NCBI GenBank assembly: GCA_017549335.1
Contig: JAFYVB010000038.1
Coordinates: 31,346-95,345 of the forward strand
Length of the DNA stretch: 64,000 nt
Source of the DNA: Clostridia bacterium
Lineage (GTDB): Bacteria > Bacillota > Clostridia > Christensenellales > Aristaeellaceae
Reading direction: 5' to 3'
Of this stretch, positions 43,425-52,199 are shown one piece after another (positions within the stretch are counted from its first letter, which is position 1; each line of letters opens with the position of its first letter). Made by a program: the position numbers and the translations under genes. The notes under the pieces were generated by a model. It saw nothing but the letters and a program-made list of their open reading frames with translations, was not told the origin of the DNA and did no database searches.

Positions 43425-45509
43425 TTAATAATAGAGCAGGTCGGAATAAGTAGGATAGGGCCAATAGGATTTATCGGTCATTTCTTCCAGCGCATCGGCA
43501 GCTTCGCGCAGCGTGTTCATGCAGGGAATGACGGCGTCGTGATAGTACATGGATGCTGCGTGGGAGCCGGCGGGAAGCTGGGAGAGCACCGTTTTGAGCG
43601 CTTCGATGCCGGCGTACAGCGTTTCGGTCTGCGCGCTCATTTTAGCGATCAGATCGCTTTCTGCAGTGCAGGGGGCGCCCCATGCTTTCTTGGCGCTGAC
43701 GGTGTCGCACAGATCGCGGGTATAGCGCAGCGCGGCAGGCAGGATCTGGTGCATGGCCATATCCACCATGGTGCGCGCTTCGATGCCCATGACCTTGTTG
43801 TAGGCTTCCTGATGGATGGCGTAGCGGGCGCGGTATTCCGTTTCGGTATAGATGCCGTGGCGCACCATCAGATCGATATTCTTGTCCGATACCATGGAGG
43901 GCAGGCATACGGCGGTGGAGGGCATATTGCTCAGCCCGCGGCGGGCAGCTTCTTCCTTCCATTCGTCGGAGTAACCGTTTCCGCCAAAGAGAATGCGCTG
44001 ATGCTCGGTAAAGGTCTTGCAAACCAGATCATGGAGCGCCGTATCAAAATCGTCGGCCTTTTCAAGAATGTCCGCAAAGCGGCTGAGCTCTTCGGCCATG
44101 ATGGTGTTGAGGGCGATGTTGGGTTCAGCGATGGACTGGGAGGAGCCCAGTGTGCGCAGCTCAAATTTATTGCCTGTGAAAGCCAGCGGGCTGGTGCGGT
44201 TGCGGTCGGTGGTATCCTTGGGGATGGCGGGAAGCACGTCCACACCGATGCGCAGCATGGATTTTTCGGGGGCTTCATAGTTGGTGCCGTCGATGATGGA
44301 GCGGATGATGGCGGTCAGCTCATCGCCCACAAACACCGAAACGATGGCGGGCGGCGCTTCGTTGGCCCCCAGACGGTGATCGTTGCCGGCATAAGCGACC
44401 GTGCAGCGCAGCATATCCTGATATTCATCCACACCGGCGATAAACGCGGCGAGGAATACAAGGAAGCGGGCATTCTGACCGGGGGTTTTACCGGGACTGA
44501 AAAGGTTTTTGCCGGTATCGGTGGCCAGCGACCAGTTGTTGTGTTTGCCCGAGCCGTTGATGCCGGCAAAGGGCTTTTCGTGGAGCAGGCACACCAGATT
44601 GTGTTTGGCGGCGCACTTTTTCATCACAGCCATGGTCAGCTGGTTGGCGTCGCAGGCGGTATTGGCGTCGGTATAAATAGGCGCCATTTCGTGCTGGCAG
44701 GGAGCGCTTTCGTTGTGCTTGGTCTTGCTCAGCACGCCCAGACGCCACAGCTGCTCGTCCATATCCCGCATGAATGCGGATACACGGGTGCGGATGGCGC
44801 CGAAATAGTGATCGTCCAGCTCCTGCCCCTTGGGCGGCTGTGCGCCAAAGAGGGTACGGCCCGTCAGACGCAGGTCTTCGCGCTGGGCGTAAAGCGCCTT
44901 GGGCAAAAGAAAATATTCCTGTTCGGCGCCTACGCAGGTGATGACGCGGCGGGTTTCGGTATCGCCGAAAAGGCGCAGGATGCGCAGCGCTTCGCGGGAA
45001 ACTTCTTCCATGGAGCGCAGCAGGGGCGTTTTTTTATCCAGCGATTCGCCGGTGTGGGAGAAAAAACAGGTGGGGATATACAGACTGCCGTCGCGGATGA
45101 AGGCGGAAGAGGTGGGATCCCACGCCGTATAGCCGCGGGCTTCAAAGGTGGCGCGCAGACCGCCGGAGGGGAAAGAGGAAGCATCGGGCTCGCCGCGGAC
45201 CAGCTCTTTGCCCGAAAACTCCATAATGACTTTGCCATCGCCCGCGGGGGAGATGAAGGAATCGTGTTTTTCGGCAGTGATGCCCGTCATGGGCTGGAAC
45301 CAGTGGGTAAAATGGGTGGCGCCCTTTTCGATGGCCCAGCACTTCATGGCCTCGGCAATGTGATTGGCGATATCAAGGGGCAGCTGCGAGCCGGTGGTGA
45401 CACATTCTTTCCAGACAAGGTATGCATCCTCGGGCAGACGCTCTTTCATCACGGACTCATTGAATACGTCGCTGCCGAAGATCTCGGGCACATGGAGGAT
45501 ATCGCTCAT
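43425..45509 (-). CDS. glnN: Glutamine synthetase, type III
   Basis: This 694-residue enzyme makes glutamine from glutamate and ammonia. The size and N-terminal GSIII domain (THWFQPMTGITAEKHDSF) distinguish it from the 440-residue type I. The catalytic core has GAEQEYFL (metal-binding E-x-E), HNESAPCQHEMAPIY, KPFAGINGSGKHNNWSL (glutamate loop) and RLGANEAPPAIVSVF. Type III enzymes occur in Bacteroides, cyanobacteria and Clostridia and form dodecamers. Its product is used by PurL and, normally, PurF in the operon downstream. Confidence 0.96.
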   Translation of the reverse strand: MSDILHVPEIFGSDVFNESVMKERLPEDAYLVWKECVTTGSQLPLDIANHIAEAMKCWAIEKGATHFTHWFQPMTGITAEKHDSFISPAGDGKVIMEFSGKELVRGEPDASSFPSGGLRATFEARGYTAWDPTSSAFIRDGSLYIPTCFFSHTGESLDKKTPLLRSMEEVSREALRILRLFGDTETRRVITCVGAEQEYFLLPKALYAQREDLRLTGRTLFGAQPPKGQELDDHYFGAIRTRVSAFMRDMDEQLWRLGVLSKTKHNESAPCQHEMAPIYTDANTACDANQLTMAVMKKCAAKHNLVCLLHEKPFAGINGSGKHNNWSLATDTGKNLFSPGKTPGQNARFLVFLAAFIAGVDEYQDMLRCTVAYAGNDHRLGANEAPPAIVSVFVGDELTAIIRSIIDGTNYEAPEKSMLRIGVDVLPAIPKDTTDRNRTSPLAFTGNKFELRTLGSSQSIAEPNIALNTIMAEELSRFADILEKADDFDTALHDLVCKTFTEHQRILFGGNGYSDEWKEEAARRGLSNMPSTAVCLPSMVSDKNIDLMVRHGIYTETEYRARYAIHQEAYNKVMGIEARTMVDMAMHQILPAALRYTRDLCDTVSAKKAWGAPCTAESDLIAKMSAQTETLYAGIEALKTVLSQLPAGSHAASMYYHDAVIPCMNTLREAADALEEMTDKSYWPYPTYSDLLYY

Positions 45510-45558
45510 GATGGATGCATCCTTTCGGTTGAAAAGTTAAAAGAGTTTTGCTGGGACA

Positions 45559-45587
45559 ATCATAAAACAAAATGATGCTAAAAACAA
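45559..45587 (-). promoter_or_regulatory. Promoter of glnN
   Basis: On the minus strand TTGTTT (45582-45587) and TATGAT (45559-45564) are 17 bases apart, about 45 bases before the ATG. Confidence 0.55.
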
Positions 45588-45646
45588 CAGATAATCGATT
45601 GCTGTGAAAAATTTTTTATTAAATGCCAAAAAGAACCTGCGGAAAC

Positions 45647-45675
45647 TTGACCTTTTAAAGGAAATGTATTAAAAT
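45647..45675 (+). promoter_or_regulatory. Promoter of guaB
   Basis: TTGACC (45647-45652) and TAAAAT (45670-45675) are 17 bases apart; the leader is about 85 bases with no recognisable riboswitch. Confidence 0.65.
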
Positions 45676-45766
45676 GCACCATTAAGAACCGTGTGTAAAA
45701 TTCCGCGGATCTGATCAAACGGATGCTCTGCAACCCCATGAACAACTGATAACTGGAGGAAAGAAA

Positions 45767-47272
45767 ATGGCGTACTATTATTCCGAACCCAGCCGCACGT
45801 TCAGCGAATACCTTCTGGTTCCCGGCTATACTTCCGAAGAATGCATCCCTGACCGTGTCAGTCTGAAAACGCCCCTTGTCAAGTACCGCAAGGGTGTTGA
45901 GGAACCCGCCATCTCACTGAATGTACCGCTCACTTCTGCGGTCATGCAGTCTGTTTCCAACGATACGCTGGCTATCGCTCTGGCGAAGGAAGGCGGCATC
46001 AGCTTCATTTACGGCTCTCAGAGCATTGAAAGTCAGGCGGCTATGGTGGCCAAGGTCAAGGGCTACAAGGCCGGCTTTGTCACTTCCGCTTCCAACCTGA
46101 CCCCCGAAAATACGCTGGCGGACGTGCTGGCGCTGAAGGAAAGCAACGGCTTTTCCACCGTCGCCATCACCGAAGACGGCACCGCCAACGGCAAGCTCCT
46201 TGGCATCGTTACCAGCCGCGACTACCGCGTCAGCCGTATGGAACTGACCGACAAGGTCAAGGATTTCATGACGCCCCGCGAAAAGCTGGTGACCGCTCCC
46301 GCCGAAACCACCCTCAAGGAAGCCAACGATATCATCTGGGATCACAAGCTCAACAGCCTGCCCATCGTGGATGAAAACGATCATCTGCTGTATTTCGTAT
46401 TCCGCAAGGACTACGCTTCCCATAAGAAAAATCCTCTGGAACTGCTGGACAACGAAAAGCGCTTCCTGGTGGGCGCGGGCATCAATACCCGCGACTACGC
46501 CCAGCGCATCCCCGCGCTGATCGAAGCAGGCGTTGACGTGCTGGTGATCGACTCCTCCGAGGGCTACACCTGCTGGCAGAAGAACACCATCCAGTGGGTG
46601 CGCGAGCACTACGGCGACAAGGTGAAGATCGGCGCCGGCAACGTGGTGGATAAGGACGGCTTCCGCTTCCTGGCCGAAGCGGGCGCGGACTTTGTCAAGA
46701 TCGGTATCGGCGGCGGCTCCATCTGCATTACCCGCGAGACCAAGGGTATCGGCCGCGGTCAGGCCACTGCCGTGATTGAAGTGGCTGCCGCCCGCGATGA
46801 GTACTTCAAGGAAACCGGCGTGTACGTTCCTGTTTGCTCCGACGGCGGCATCGTGCACGATTATCACATGACGCTGGCGCTGGCCATGGGCGCGGACTTC
46901 ATCATGCTGGGCCGTTACTTCGCCCGCTTTGATGAAAGCCCCACCGCCAAGGTCATGGTCAACGGCGCGTACATGAAGGAATACTGGGGTGAAGGCTCCA
47001 ACCGTGCCCGCAACTGGCAGCGCTACGATCTGGGCGGCTCCACCAAGCTCAGCTTTGAGGAAGGCGTTGACTCCTACGTGACCTACGCCGGTTCTCTGCA
47101 TGATAACGTGCAGGCCTCCATGTACAAGGTGAAATCCACCATGTGCAACGTGGGCGTGACCAATATCCCCGATCTGCAGCGTGAAGCCAAGCTGACGCTG
47201 GTATCCTCCGTATCCATCGTGGAAGGCGGTGCCCATGACGTAACGCTGCGCTCCACCACCACCGCGAAGTAA
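45767..47272 (+). CDS. guaB: IMP dehydrogenase
   Basis: This 501-residue enzyme oxidises IMP to XMP, committing purine to GMP. It has the beta-barrel segments [20 protein letters not shown] and [18 protein letters not shown], a CBS pair in the middle (about residues 95-220, e.g. [20 protein letters not shown]), the catalytic loop [20 protein letters not shown] (C320) and [20 protein letters not shown]. The sequence resembles the longer Bacteroides/Clostridia branch, with [18 protein letters not shown] in the flap. A GGAGG site lies 9 bases before the ATG. Confidence 0.95.
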   Translation: MAYYYSEPSRTFSEYLLVPGYTSEECIPDRVSLKTPLVKYRKGVEEPAISLNVPLTSAVMQSVSNDTLAIALAKEGGISFIYGSQSIESQAAMVAKVKGYKAGFVTSASNLTPENTLADVLALKESNGFSTVAITEDGTANGKLLGIVTSRDYRVSRMELTDKVKDFMTPREKLVTAPAETTLKEANDIIWDHKLNSLPIVDENDHLLYFVFRKDYASHKKNPLELLDNEKRFLVGAGINTRDYAQRIPALIEAGVDVLVIDSSEGYTCWQKNTIQWVREHYGDKVKIGAGNVVDKDGFRFLAEAGADFVKIGIGGGSICITRETKGIGRGQATAVIEVAAARDEYFKETGVYVPVCSDGGIVHDYHMTLALAMGADFIMLGRYFARFDESPTAKVMVNGAYMKEYWGEGSNRARNWQRYDLGGSTKLSFEEGVDSYVTYAGSLHDNVQASMYKVKSTMCNVGVTNIPDLQREAKLTLVSSVSIVEGGAHDVTLRSTTTAK

Positions 47273-47353
47273 AAACAATAATAATGCTTGGGAAATCTCG
47301 GCATCGCCTACCCCCTCAAATGGGTAAAGTCAGGCATCCTCTGAGAAACCAGG

Positions 47354-47385
47354 AAACGCTCCCGTTTTACGGGAGCGTTTTTGTT
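47354..47385 (+). terminator. Terminator after guaB
   Basis: AAACGCTCCC / GGGAGCGTTT with a GTTTTAC loop is followed by TTGTTG. Before it, 47290-47352 contains the possible stem TACCC / GGGTA and other short repeats but no gene. Confidence 0.85.
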
Positions 47386-47457
47386 GATTTTCTATGCATA
47401 TAACAGTATAATTTTATTAGGAAAACAGTTCGACAAACTTGAAAAGGATTAAACAAT

Positions 47458-48171
47458 ATGAACACAATAATTTTAACAAGTTATTTGGATTTCTATGAAA
47501 AAGATGAACAAGGAAACAAGATTGCTCACAACTTTGGAAATGATAACGGAATTTTAGATTGTTTGAAATCTAACATAAAAAAATATGACAACTTTGTATT
47601 TGTTGCCAATGGAATGGAAGGGGAAAAAGCTGAAGCATATTTTAAGTTGGCTTGCAACTCATTTGAGTTGACTTTACCATTTAATAACTATGAATTTCTA
47701 TGTCCTAGCACTAAAAACAGAGCAAAGGAAATGATTGAAAAGGCAGATTTTATATTCCTTTGTGGTGGTCATTTGCCTACACAAAACAAGTTCTTTAACG
47801 ATATTGGATTAAAAGAATTATTAAAAAAAACGAATGCCTTGATTGTAGGTGGAAGTGCAGGAAGTATGAATTGTGCTGATGTGGTGTATTGTCCGCCAGA
47901 ACTTGAAGAAGAAGTGTTAGATGATAACTTTAATAGGTATTTAAAAGGGTTAGGACTAACTAATATCAATATAATGCCACACTTTGAAGAATATCAAAAA
48001 ATGGTTATTTGTGGCAAAAGATATATTGACGATATTGTTGTTCCAGATAGCCATAAAATTGATATTGTTGCATTAAATAACGGTAGTTATATTGTAATTA
48101 AGGACAATCAAACAACAATCTATGGTGAAAGCTATTTAATTAGAAAAGGCAAAATAAAATCATCTATTTAA
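47458..48171 (+). CDS. Peptidase E-like (S51) protein
   Basis: This 237-residue protein has the S51/class I glutaminase-like fold: FLCGGHLPTQNKFFNDIGLK (the oxyanion-strand region), IVGGSAGSMNCADVVY with the candidate nucleophile S133, and NIMPHFEEYQ with the candidate histidine. Peptidase E cleaves N-terminal aspartyl dipeptides; related Bacillota proteins are annotated only as type 1 glutamine amidotransferase-like, so the activity is tentative. The gene is strikingly AT-rich compared with guaB before it and the oxidoreductase after it, suggesting horizontal transfer. Only a weak ribosome site (AAAAGGA) is visible. Confidence 0.8.
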   Translation: MNTIILTSYLDFYEKDEQGNKIAHNFGNDNGILDCLKSNIKKYDNFVFVANGMEGEKAEAYFKLACNSFELTLPFNNYEFLCPSTKNRAKEMIEKADFIFLCGGHLPTQNKFFNDIGLKELLKKTNALIVGGSAGSMNCADVVYCPPELEEEVLDDNFNRYLKGLGLTNINIMPHFEEYQKMVICGKRYIDDIVVPDSHKIDIVALNNGSYIVIKDNQTTIYGESYLIRKGKIKSSI

Positions 48172-48211
48172 TAAATTCCAATATGTCGACCGGATAAAGG
48201 CGAATATAAAT

Positions 48212-48243
48212 AAAAACGCTCTGCATCTGCAGAGCGTTTTTTT
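48212..48243. terminator. Bidirectional terminator
   Basis: AAAAACGCTCTGCA / TGCAGAGCGTTTTT with a two-base loop lies between the convergent peptidase E-like and GNAT genes. Confidence 0.9.
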
Positions 48244-48249
48244 GATTGC

Positions 48250-48657
48250 TTACATTCTGGAGAAGGCACAGCAGCCCATGTCGCTGTCCATGCAAAAACC
48301 CCGGGATTTGTAAAACTGCACCGTTTTTTCCGTATTGTCGGTGAGTAGGTGGAACTGATATACATCCGGATATTCCTTGAGCATCCGGTCAAGCAGCGCC
48401 GTCCCCACGCCCTTTCCCTGGTGCGCGGGATATACCAGCAGATCCTGAATGAACACCACCGAGAATCCGTCGCCCACGGCGCGAATGATCCCCACCGGCT
48501 TGTCCTCTGCATAGGCGGCGAAGATTTTCAGTGAGTGGCGGTAGGCGTTTTCCAGCATCTGCGGATTGTTTGTGTAATTGACCCAGCCCACGCTTTCGTA
48601 CAGCGGCAGGATTTCCTCCGATGCGTATCGGGTATATTCTCTGATGATGAAATCCAT
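48250..48657 (-). CDS. GNAT-family N-acetyltransferase
   Basis: This 135-residue acetyltransferase begins MDFIIREYTRYASEEILPLY and has the acetyl-CoA-binding motif A, IQDLLVYPAHQGKGVGTALL (Q/RxxGxG/A), and FYKSRGF in motif B. The ATG at 48657 lies one base after the stop of the upstream oxidoreductase gene; longer upstream frames overlap that gene and are excluded. It is the last gene of the sugar-uptake operon. The substrate is unknown; single-domain GNATs of this type acetylate small amines or proteins. Confidence 0.87.
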   Translation of the reverse strand: MDFIIREYTRYASEEILPLYESVGWVNYTNNPQMLENAYRHSLKIFAAYAEDKPVGIIRAVGDGFSVVFIQDLLVYPAHQGKGVGTALLDRMLKEYPDVYQFHLLTDNTEKTVQFYKSRGFCMDSDMGCCAFSRM

Positions 48658-48658
48658 A

Positions 48659-50479
48659 TCAGTACAGACGCACCTCGAAGATGCGGGCGCCGTCGTGACC
48701 GTAGGTGGAATGCACGGTGATCTCCACCCGGTCGGCCTGGGTGTTTTCGGGCAGATCGTAAATGCACAGGCGGCGGTTGTTTTCTCTGTCGGTCTGCTCA
48801 AATACGCAGGTGTCGCCCTTGTAGGCGCGGACGGTGAAATCGCGCACCAGCTCGTAGGGCATATACTTGACTTCGCGCTCCTGCACGGTGCGGGTCATGG
48901 AGATCATGATTTCCTTGCTCAGGTTGGGGTCGAACGTGACGCGGATCTGCGAAAGATCGATGGGCGCATCGTAGGAAAGGGTCAGCGTCTTGTCGCCGTC
49001 CTTCAGGTTGCCCGACTCCCAGCAGTTGGTTTCCTGATCCACCACGCGGGCAACGCCGGTGATCACCTTTTCGGGCTCGCAGCCGGGGATGAAATCGGTG
49101 GCGGTGATGCGGGCTTTCTTCGCCAGATCGAGGGGATCCTCGTTCCTGAAGCCGGGGATGTAGCAGTCGTCCTTAAGCAGCGTCTGCTGCAGCTCATGCA
49201 TATGATTGCCGATATCGCGGGGAAGCAGCCCCTTCTTGACCGCCATGGCAGCTGCCGTGCCCACGGCCTGACCGCCCACGGCGCAGGTGCCCATGACGCG
49301 GGTGGAGCCCAGAGCCATGCGGGTGGTGGAGATGTCGCGGCCCGCCATCATCAGGTTTTTCACGTTTTTGGAGTAATAAGAGCGGTAGGGGATGGTGAAT
49401 ACGCCGGGGAAGTTGATAAAGCGGGTGGGCATAACGTCCTTGTCGAATACGCCGTGGGGGGCGTGCTCGTCCATGGGCCAGCCGCCGTAAGCAACGGCGT
49501 CGTCAAAGACGCGCTGGGTGAGAACGTCATTTTCATTGAGAAGATAATCGCCCACCAGACGGCGGCTTTCGCGGATGCCGGGCACGGCGCCTACCCAATC
49601 CAGCGCGTAGTTGGCTGCGCCGTGATCGCCGGCGTTTTTGATGTGATCCCAAATGCCGTAGACTACCTTATACAGCTCTTCGTTGACCCATTCGGCCTTG
49701 CCGATGATATCGCCGCAGTCGCCGCCCAGTTCGACCCACCAGTAGCCGGATTCGGGCACGTATTCTTCGGTGATGCCGTTTTCGCCGTGATACCAGGTAT
49801 CCTTGCCGTGACCGCGCAGACGCAGGTCATCCTCGGTAAAGGTATAGGCCCACTTGGGCTTTTTGAAGGGCACGGGCTCGCCGCGGTCGCTGGACATGAA
49901 CATAACGGTGTTGCCCATGGTGTAATTGTTGGCCTTTTCGGGGGCGTCGGGCTCGTCAAACTCATACTTGCTTTCGCTGCCGATGCGGAATTCCGCGCCG
50001 GCGTAACGGCCGAGGGTGCCGTTGCCCGTGGCGTCCACAAAGATCTTCGCCGTAAAACGGAAAGCCTTTTCGGTGGTTGCCTGACGGCAGATGGCGGCGG
50101 TGACGGAATCCCCCTCCATTTCCACGGAGTCAAGGGTGGTATTCATGTAGAGGGTCAGGTTTTCCTGATAACGGGTTTTCTCCCACAGAACGATATCCCA
50201 AATGGGGAAGGCATGGTAGGTGTTGCGGCTCTTGTTTTCCAGCAGCAATTCCATCAGAATGCCCGTTTCCCATACGTTTTCCTTGCCGAAATGGCAGCTG
50301 GCGCCGGCAACGTGCATACGGATCTCGCTGCTGGAATTGCCGCCCAGCACGGGACGGGACTGGATCAGCGCGGTCTTTGCACCGTGGCGCGCCGCGGCGA
50401 TGGCTGCGCAGATACCGGACAATCCGCCGCCGATGACAACGACGTCAAAATCATGATGCTCAAAGGTTTCCTGATACAT
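48659..50479 (-). CDS. FAD-dependent oxidoreductase (FAD_oxidored family)
   Basis: This 606-residue flavoenzyme begins with the dinucleotide fold FDVVVIGGGLSGICAAIAAA, followed by RPVLGGNSSSEIRMHVAGAS. The FAD-binding aspartate region is KIFVDATGNGTLGRYAGAEF; NLMMAGRDISTTRMALGSTR and VMGTCAVGGQAVGTAAAMAV close the site. A beta-rich C-terminal domain (about residues 465-606) may bind carbohydrate. PF12831 proteins are common in polysaccharide-use loci but their substrates are mostly unknown. There is no signal peptide. It lies between a secreted protein gene and a GNAT gene. Confidence 0.88.
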   Translation of the reverse strand: MYQETFEHHDFDVVVIGGGLSGICAAIAAARHGAKTALIQSRPVLGGNSSSEIRMHVAGASCHFGKENVWETGILMELLLENKSRNTYHAFPIWDIVLWEKTRYQENLTLYMNTTLDSVEMEGDSVTAAICRQATTEKAFRFTAKIFVDATGNGTLGRYAGAEFRIGSESKYEFDEPDAPEKANNYTMGNTVMFMSSDRGEPVPFKKPKWAYTFTEDDLRLRGHGKDTWYHGENGITEEYVPESGYWWVELGGDCGDIIGKAEWVNEELYKVVYGIWDHIKNAGDHGAANYALDWVGAVPGIRESRRLVGDYLLNENDVLTQRVFDDAVAYGGWPMDEHAPHGVFDKDVMPTRFINFPGVFTIPYRSYYSKNVKNLMMAGRDISTTRMALGSTRVMGTCAVGGQAVGTAAAMAVKKGLLPRDIGNHMHELQQTLLKDDCYIPGFRNEDPLDLAKKARITATDFIPGCEPEKVITGVARVVDQETNCWESGNLKDGDKTLTLSYDAPIDLSQIRVTFDPNLSKEIMISMTRTVQEREVKYMPYELVRDFTVRAYKGDTCVFEQTDRENNRRLCIYDLPENTQADRVEITVHSTYGHDGARIFEVRLY

Positions 50480-50497
50480 GGTGTTTTTCCTCCCCTG

Positions 50498-51295
50498 TTA
50501 TTGTTCTGCGACCGAAGCTTTGTAGATCCTGGGGTAATCGCTCAGAAATGTGATGTAATAATCATCGCCGATATGGAACATGCTTTCCACTTCGATGTAG
50601 TGGTTGATTTTGACGGTGTTGATATGGTGACCTTCCCAGTCATAGACCATCATCTGACTTTTGTGATTTTTCGAATCCCAGTGCAGGAAATAGATGTGTT
50701 TGTCATCGCAGTCCATTCCCTGACGGGTCAGACCCGTATTCACGCCGGGGAGGAGTTTTAAGTAATTGAACTCGCCGTCGGTCAGAACGATGTTGTAGCC
50801 GCCGCCCCGCCCAAAGGCATACTGATCCCGGGTTTCATTGTAGGCAACGGCATAGAAGGGAAAACGCAGCACGACTTCGCCGTTGATTTCCAGCGTATCG
50901 GGATCGATGGAGACCAGCTTGTTGGGATGGGGCTGGTCGAGATGGACGGCGTACAGCTTGTTCGTTTTTGTGTTATACACCAGGTCGTTGGCGTGACCGA
51001 ATTCAAGACCGTGCGCCATGCTGACGATGGATCCGTCCTGCAGATCGACTTTCATCAAACCGCCGTTGACGTTGCGCCGGAGGGTGGCAACATAGGCGTA
51101 TCGGCCGTCGGTGGCAGACCCCTGCGCCAGACGATAATACATGCCGGTAACGTCGCCGGGAACGGGCCTGGCGACCTGTTCCAAATGGATGACGTATTCT
51201 TTTCCGGGTTCGATATCGGAAAATTTGATTTCTTCCCCGACGGCAGAAACAGTCAGGCATACCAATATGAGAATGAAACGGAAGCAGGATTTCAT
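50498..51295 (-). CDS. Secreted beta-propeller-like protein, paralogue 1
   Basis: This 265-residue exported protein has a signal peptide (MKSCFRFILILVCLTVSAVG) and a beta-rich mature part with repeats such as LVYNTKTNKLYAVHLDQPH, VAYNETRDQYAFGRGGGYN and MMVYDWEGHHINTVKINHYI, suggestive of a propeller. It is clearly related to the next upstream protein (51390-52190) in the block running from DTLEI to the C-terminus. It has its own strong promoter, so it can be made independently of the transporter genes. I do not recognise a named family; a surface glycan-binding or sensing role is only a guess. Confidence 0.8.
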   Translation of the reverse strand: MKSCFRFILILVCLTVSAVGEEIKFSDIEPGKEYVIHLEQVARPVPGDVTGMYYRLAQGSATDGRYAYVATLRRNVNGGLMKVDLQDGSIVSMAHGLEFGHANDLVYNTKTNKLYAVHLDQPHPNKLVSIDPDTLEINGEVVLRFPFYAVAYNETRDQYAFGRGGGYNIVLTDGEFNYLKLLPGVNTGLTRQGMDCDDKHIYFLHWDSKNHKSQMMVYDWEGHHINTVKINHYIEVESMFHIGDDYYITFLSDYPRIYKASVAEQ

Positions 51296-51324
51296 TTGAA
51301 TACCTCTGCGATATTTCTATCCAA

Positions 51325-51353
51325 ATTATAGCCGAGCAGAGAAAAATCGTCAA
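51325..51353 (-). promoter_or_regulatory. Internal promoter for 50498-51295 and downstream genes
   Basis: On the minus strand TTGACG (51348-51353) and TATAAT (51325-51330) are 17 bases apart, directly after the terminator of the upstream paralogue. Confidence 0.8.
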
Positions 51354-51385
51354 GAAAAACCGCCTGCTGCATCACAGGCGGTTTT
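51354..51385 (-). terminator. Terminator between the tandem paralogues
   Basis: AAACCGCCTG / CAGGCGGTTT around an eight-base loop is followed on the minus strand by TTTTTC. It probably ends most transcripts of the transporter part of the operon. Confidence 0.8.
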
Positions 51386-51389
51386 GGTA

Positions 51390-52190
51390 TTATTGTTCGA
51401 TGACGGTGCCCTTGAATACCTTGCAGCCGTTCCCGGCAAAGGCGATATAAATTTCGCCGTTTACGTTGAACATGCTTTCGATCTCCAGCCAGGAATCCAC
51501 GGTCAGACAGTTTACATAATTGCCTTCCCAATCGTAGACCATGATGTAATTTTTGTCGTTTTTGTCATCCCACTGAGGAAAGTAGATGTAGGTATCGTCG
51601 CAGTCTGCGCCCTGCTTGGTGATGCCCGTATCAATGCCGGGGATGCGCTTGATTACATGGAAATCACCGTCGGTGATATAGGAATCGAAGGATCCGCTGA
51701 TGCCGATCAGATACTGATCGCGGGCAGCATTGTAGCCGATGGAATACGCCTCAAAGCCGGGCTTGATCTGCTCGATCACTTCCAGCGTGTCGGGATTGAC
51801 GATGGTGAGGGTATCGTAATTGGGAGCGTTGTTGACAACGACCAGCTGATGCTTTTTGCTGTTGTAGGCGGCATCGTTTCCGTGATCGAGGGGCAGTCTG
51901 GCAGCGGCGGCTTCCTGCGTCCAGTCACTGAGGCGTACCTTCCAGATGGCGCCTTTGTTGATCGCCTTGTAAAGGGTGATAAAGTAGCCGTATTCACCGT
52001 CCGTGGCGCAGCCCTGCGCTGTGGTATGGCCTCTCAGATCGCTTTTGGAGGAGGGATAGAGATGGACTACCTGCTCCAGCTTGACCAGATACTGCTTTCC
52101 CTTTTCCACCTGAGAAATCGGAATGCCCTCAGCCATGGCGCAGGAAACAAACAGGTAAGCAATCAAAAGACAGGCTATGAGCTTTTTCAT
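51390..52190 (-). CDS. Secreted beta-propeller-like protein, paralogue 2
   Basis: This 266-residue exported protein has an N-terminal signal (MKKLIACLLIAYLFVSCAMA); the FVSC cysteine is a weak lipobox candidate, but AMA-EG also fits signal peptidase I. The mature part contains DTLTIVNPDTLEVIEQIKPG, IGYNAARDQYLIGISGSF, QGADCDDTYIYFPQWDDKND and YDWEGNYVNC, all matched in the adjacent paralogue. It follows the ABC permease by nine bases, tying it to sugar uptake. Function unknown. Confidence 0.8.
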   Translation of the reverse strand: MKKLIACLLIAYLFVSCAMAEGIPISQVEKGKQYLVKLEQVVHLYPSSKSDLRGHTTAQGCATDGEYGYFITLYKAINKGAIWKVRLSDWTQEAAAARLPLDHGNDAAYNSKKHQLVVVNNAPNYDTLTIVNPDTLEVIEQIKPGFEAYSIGYNAARDQYLIGISGSFDSYITDGDFHVIKRIPGIDTGITKQGADCDDTYIYFPQWDDKNDKNYIMVYDWEGNYVNCLTVDSWLEIESMFNVNGEIYIAFAGNGCKVFKGTVIEQ

Positions 52191-52199
52191 GAAAACTCC

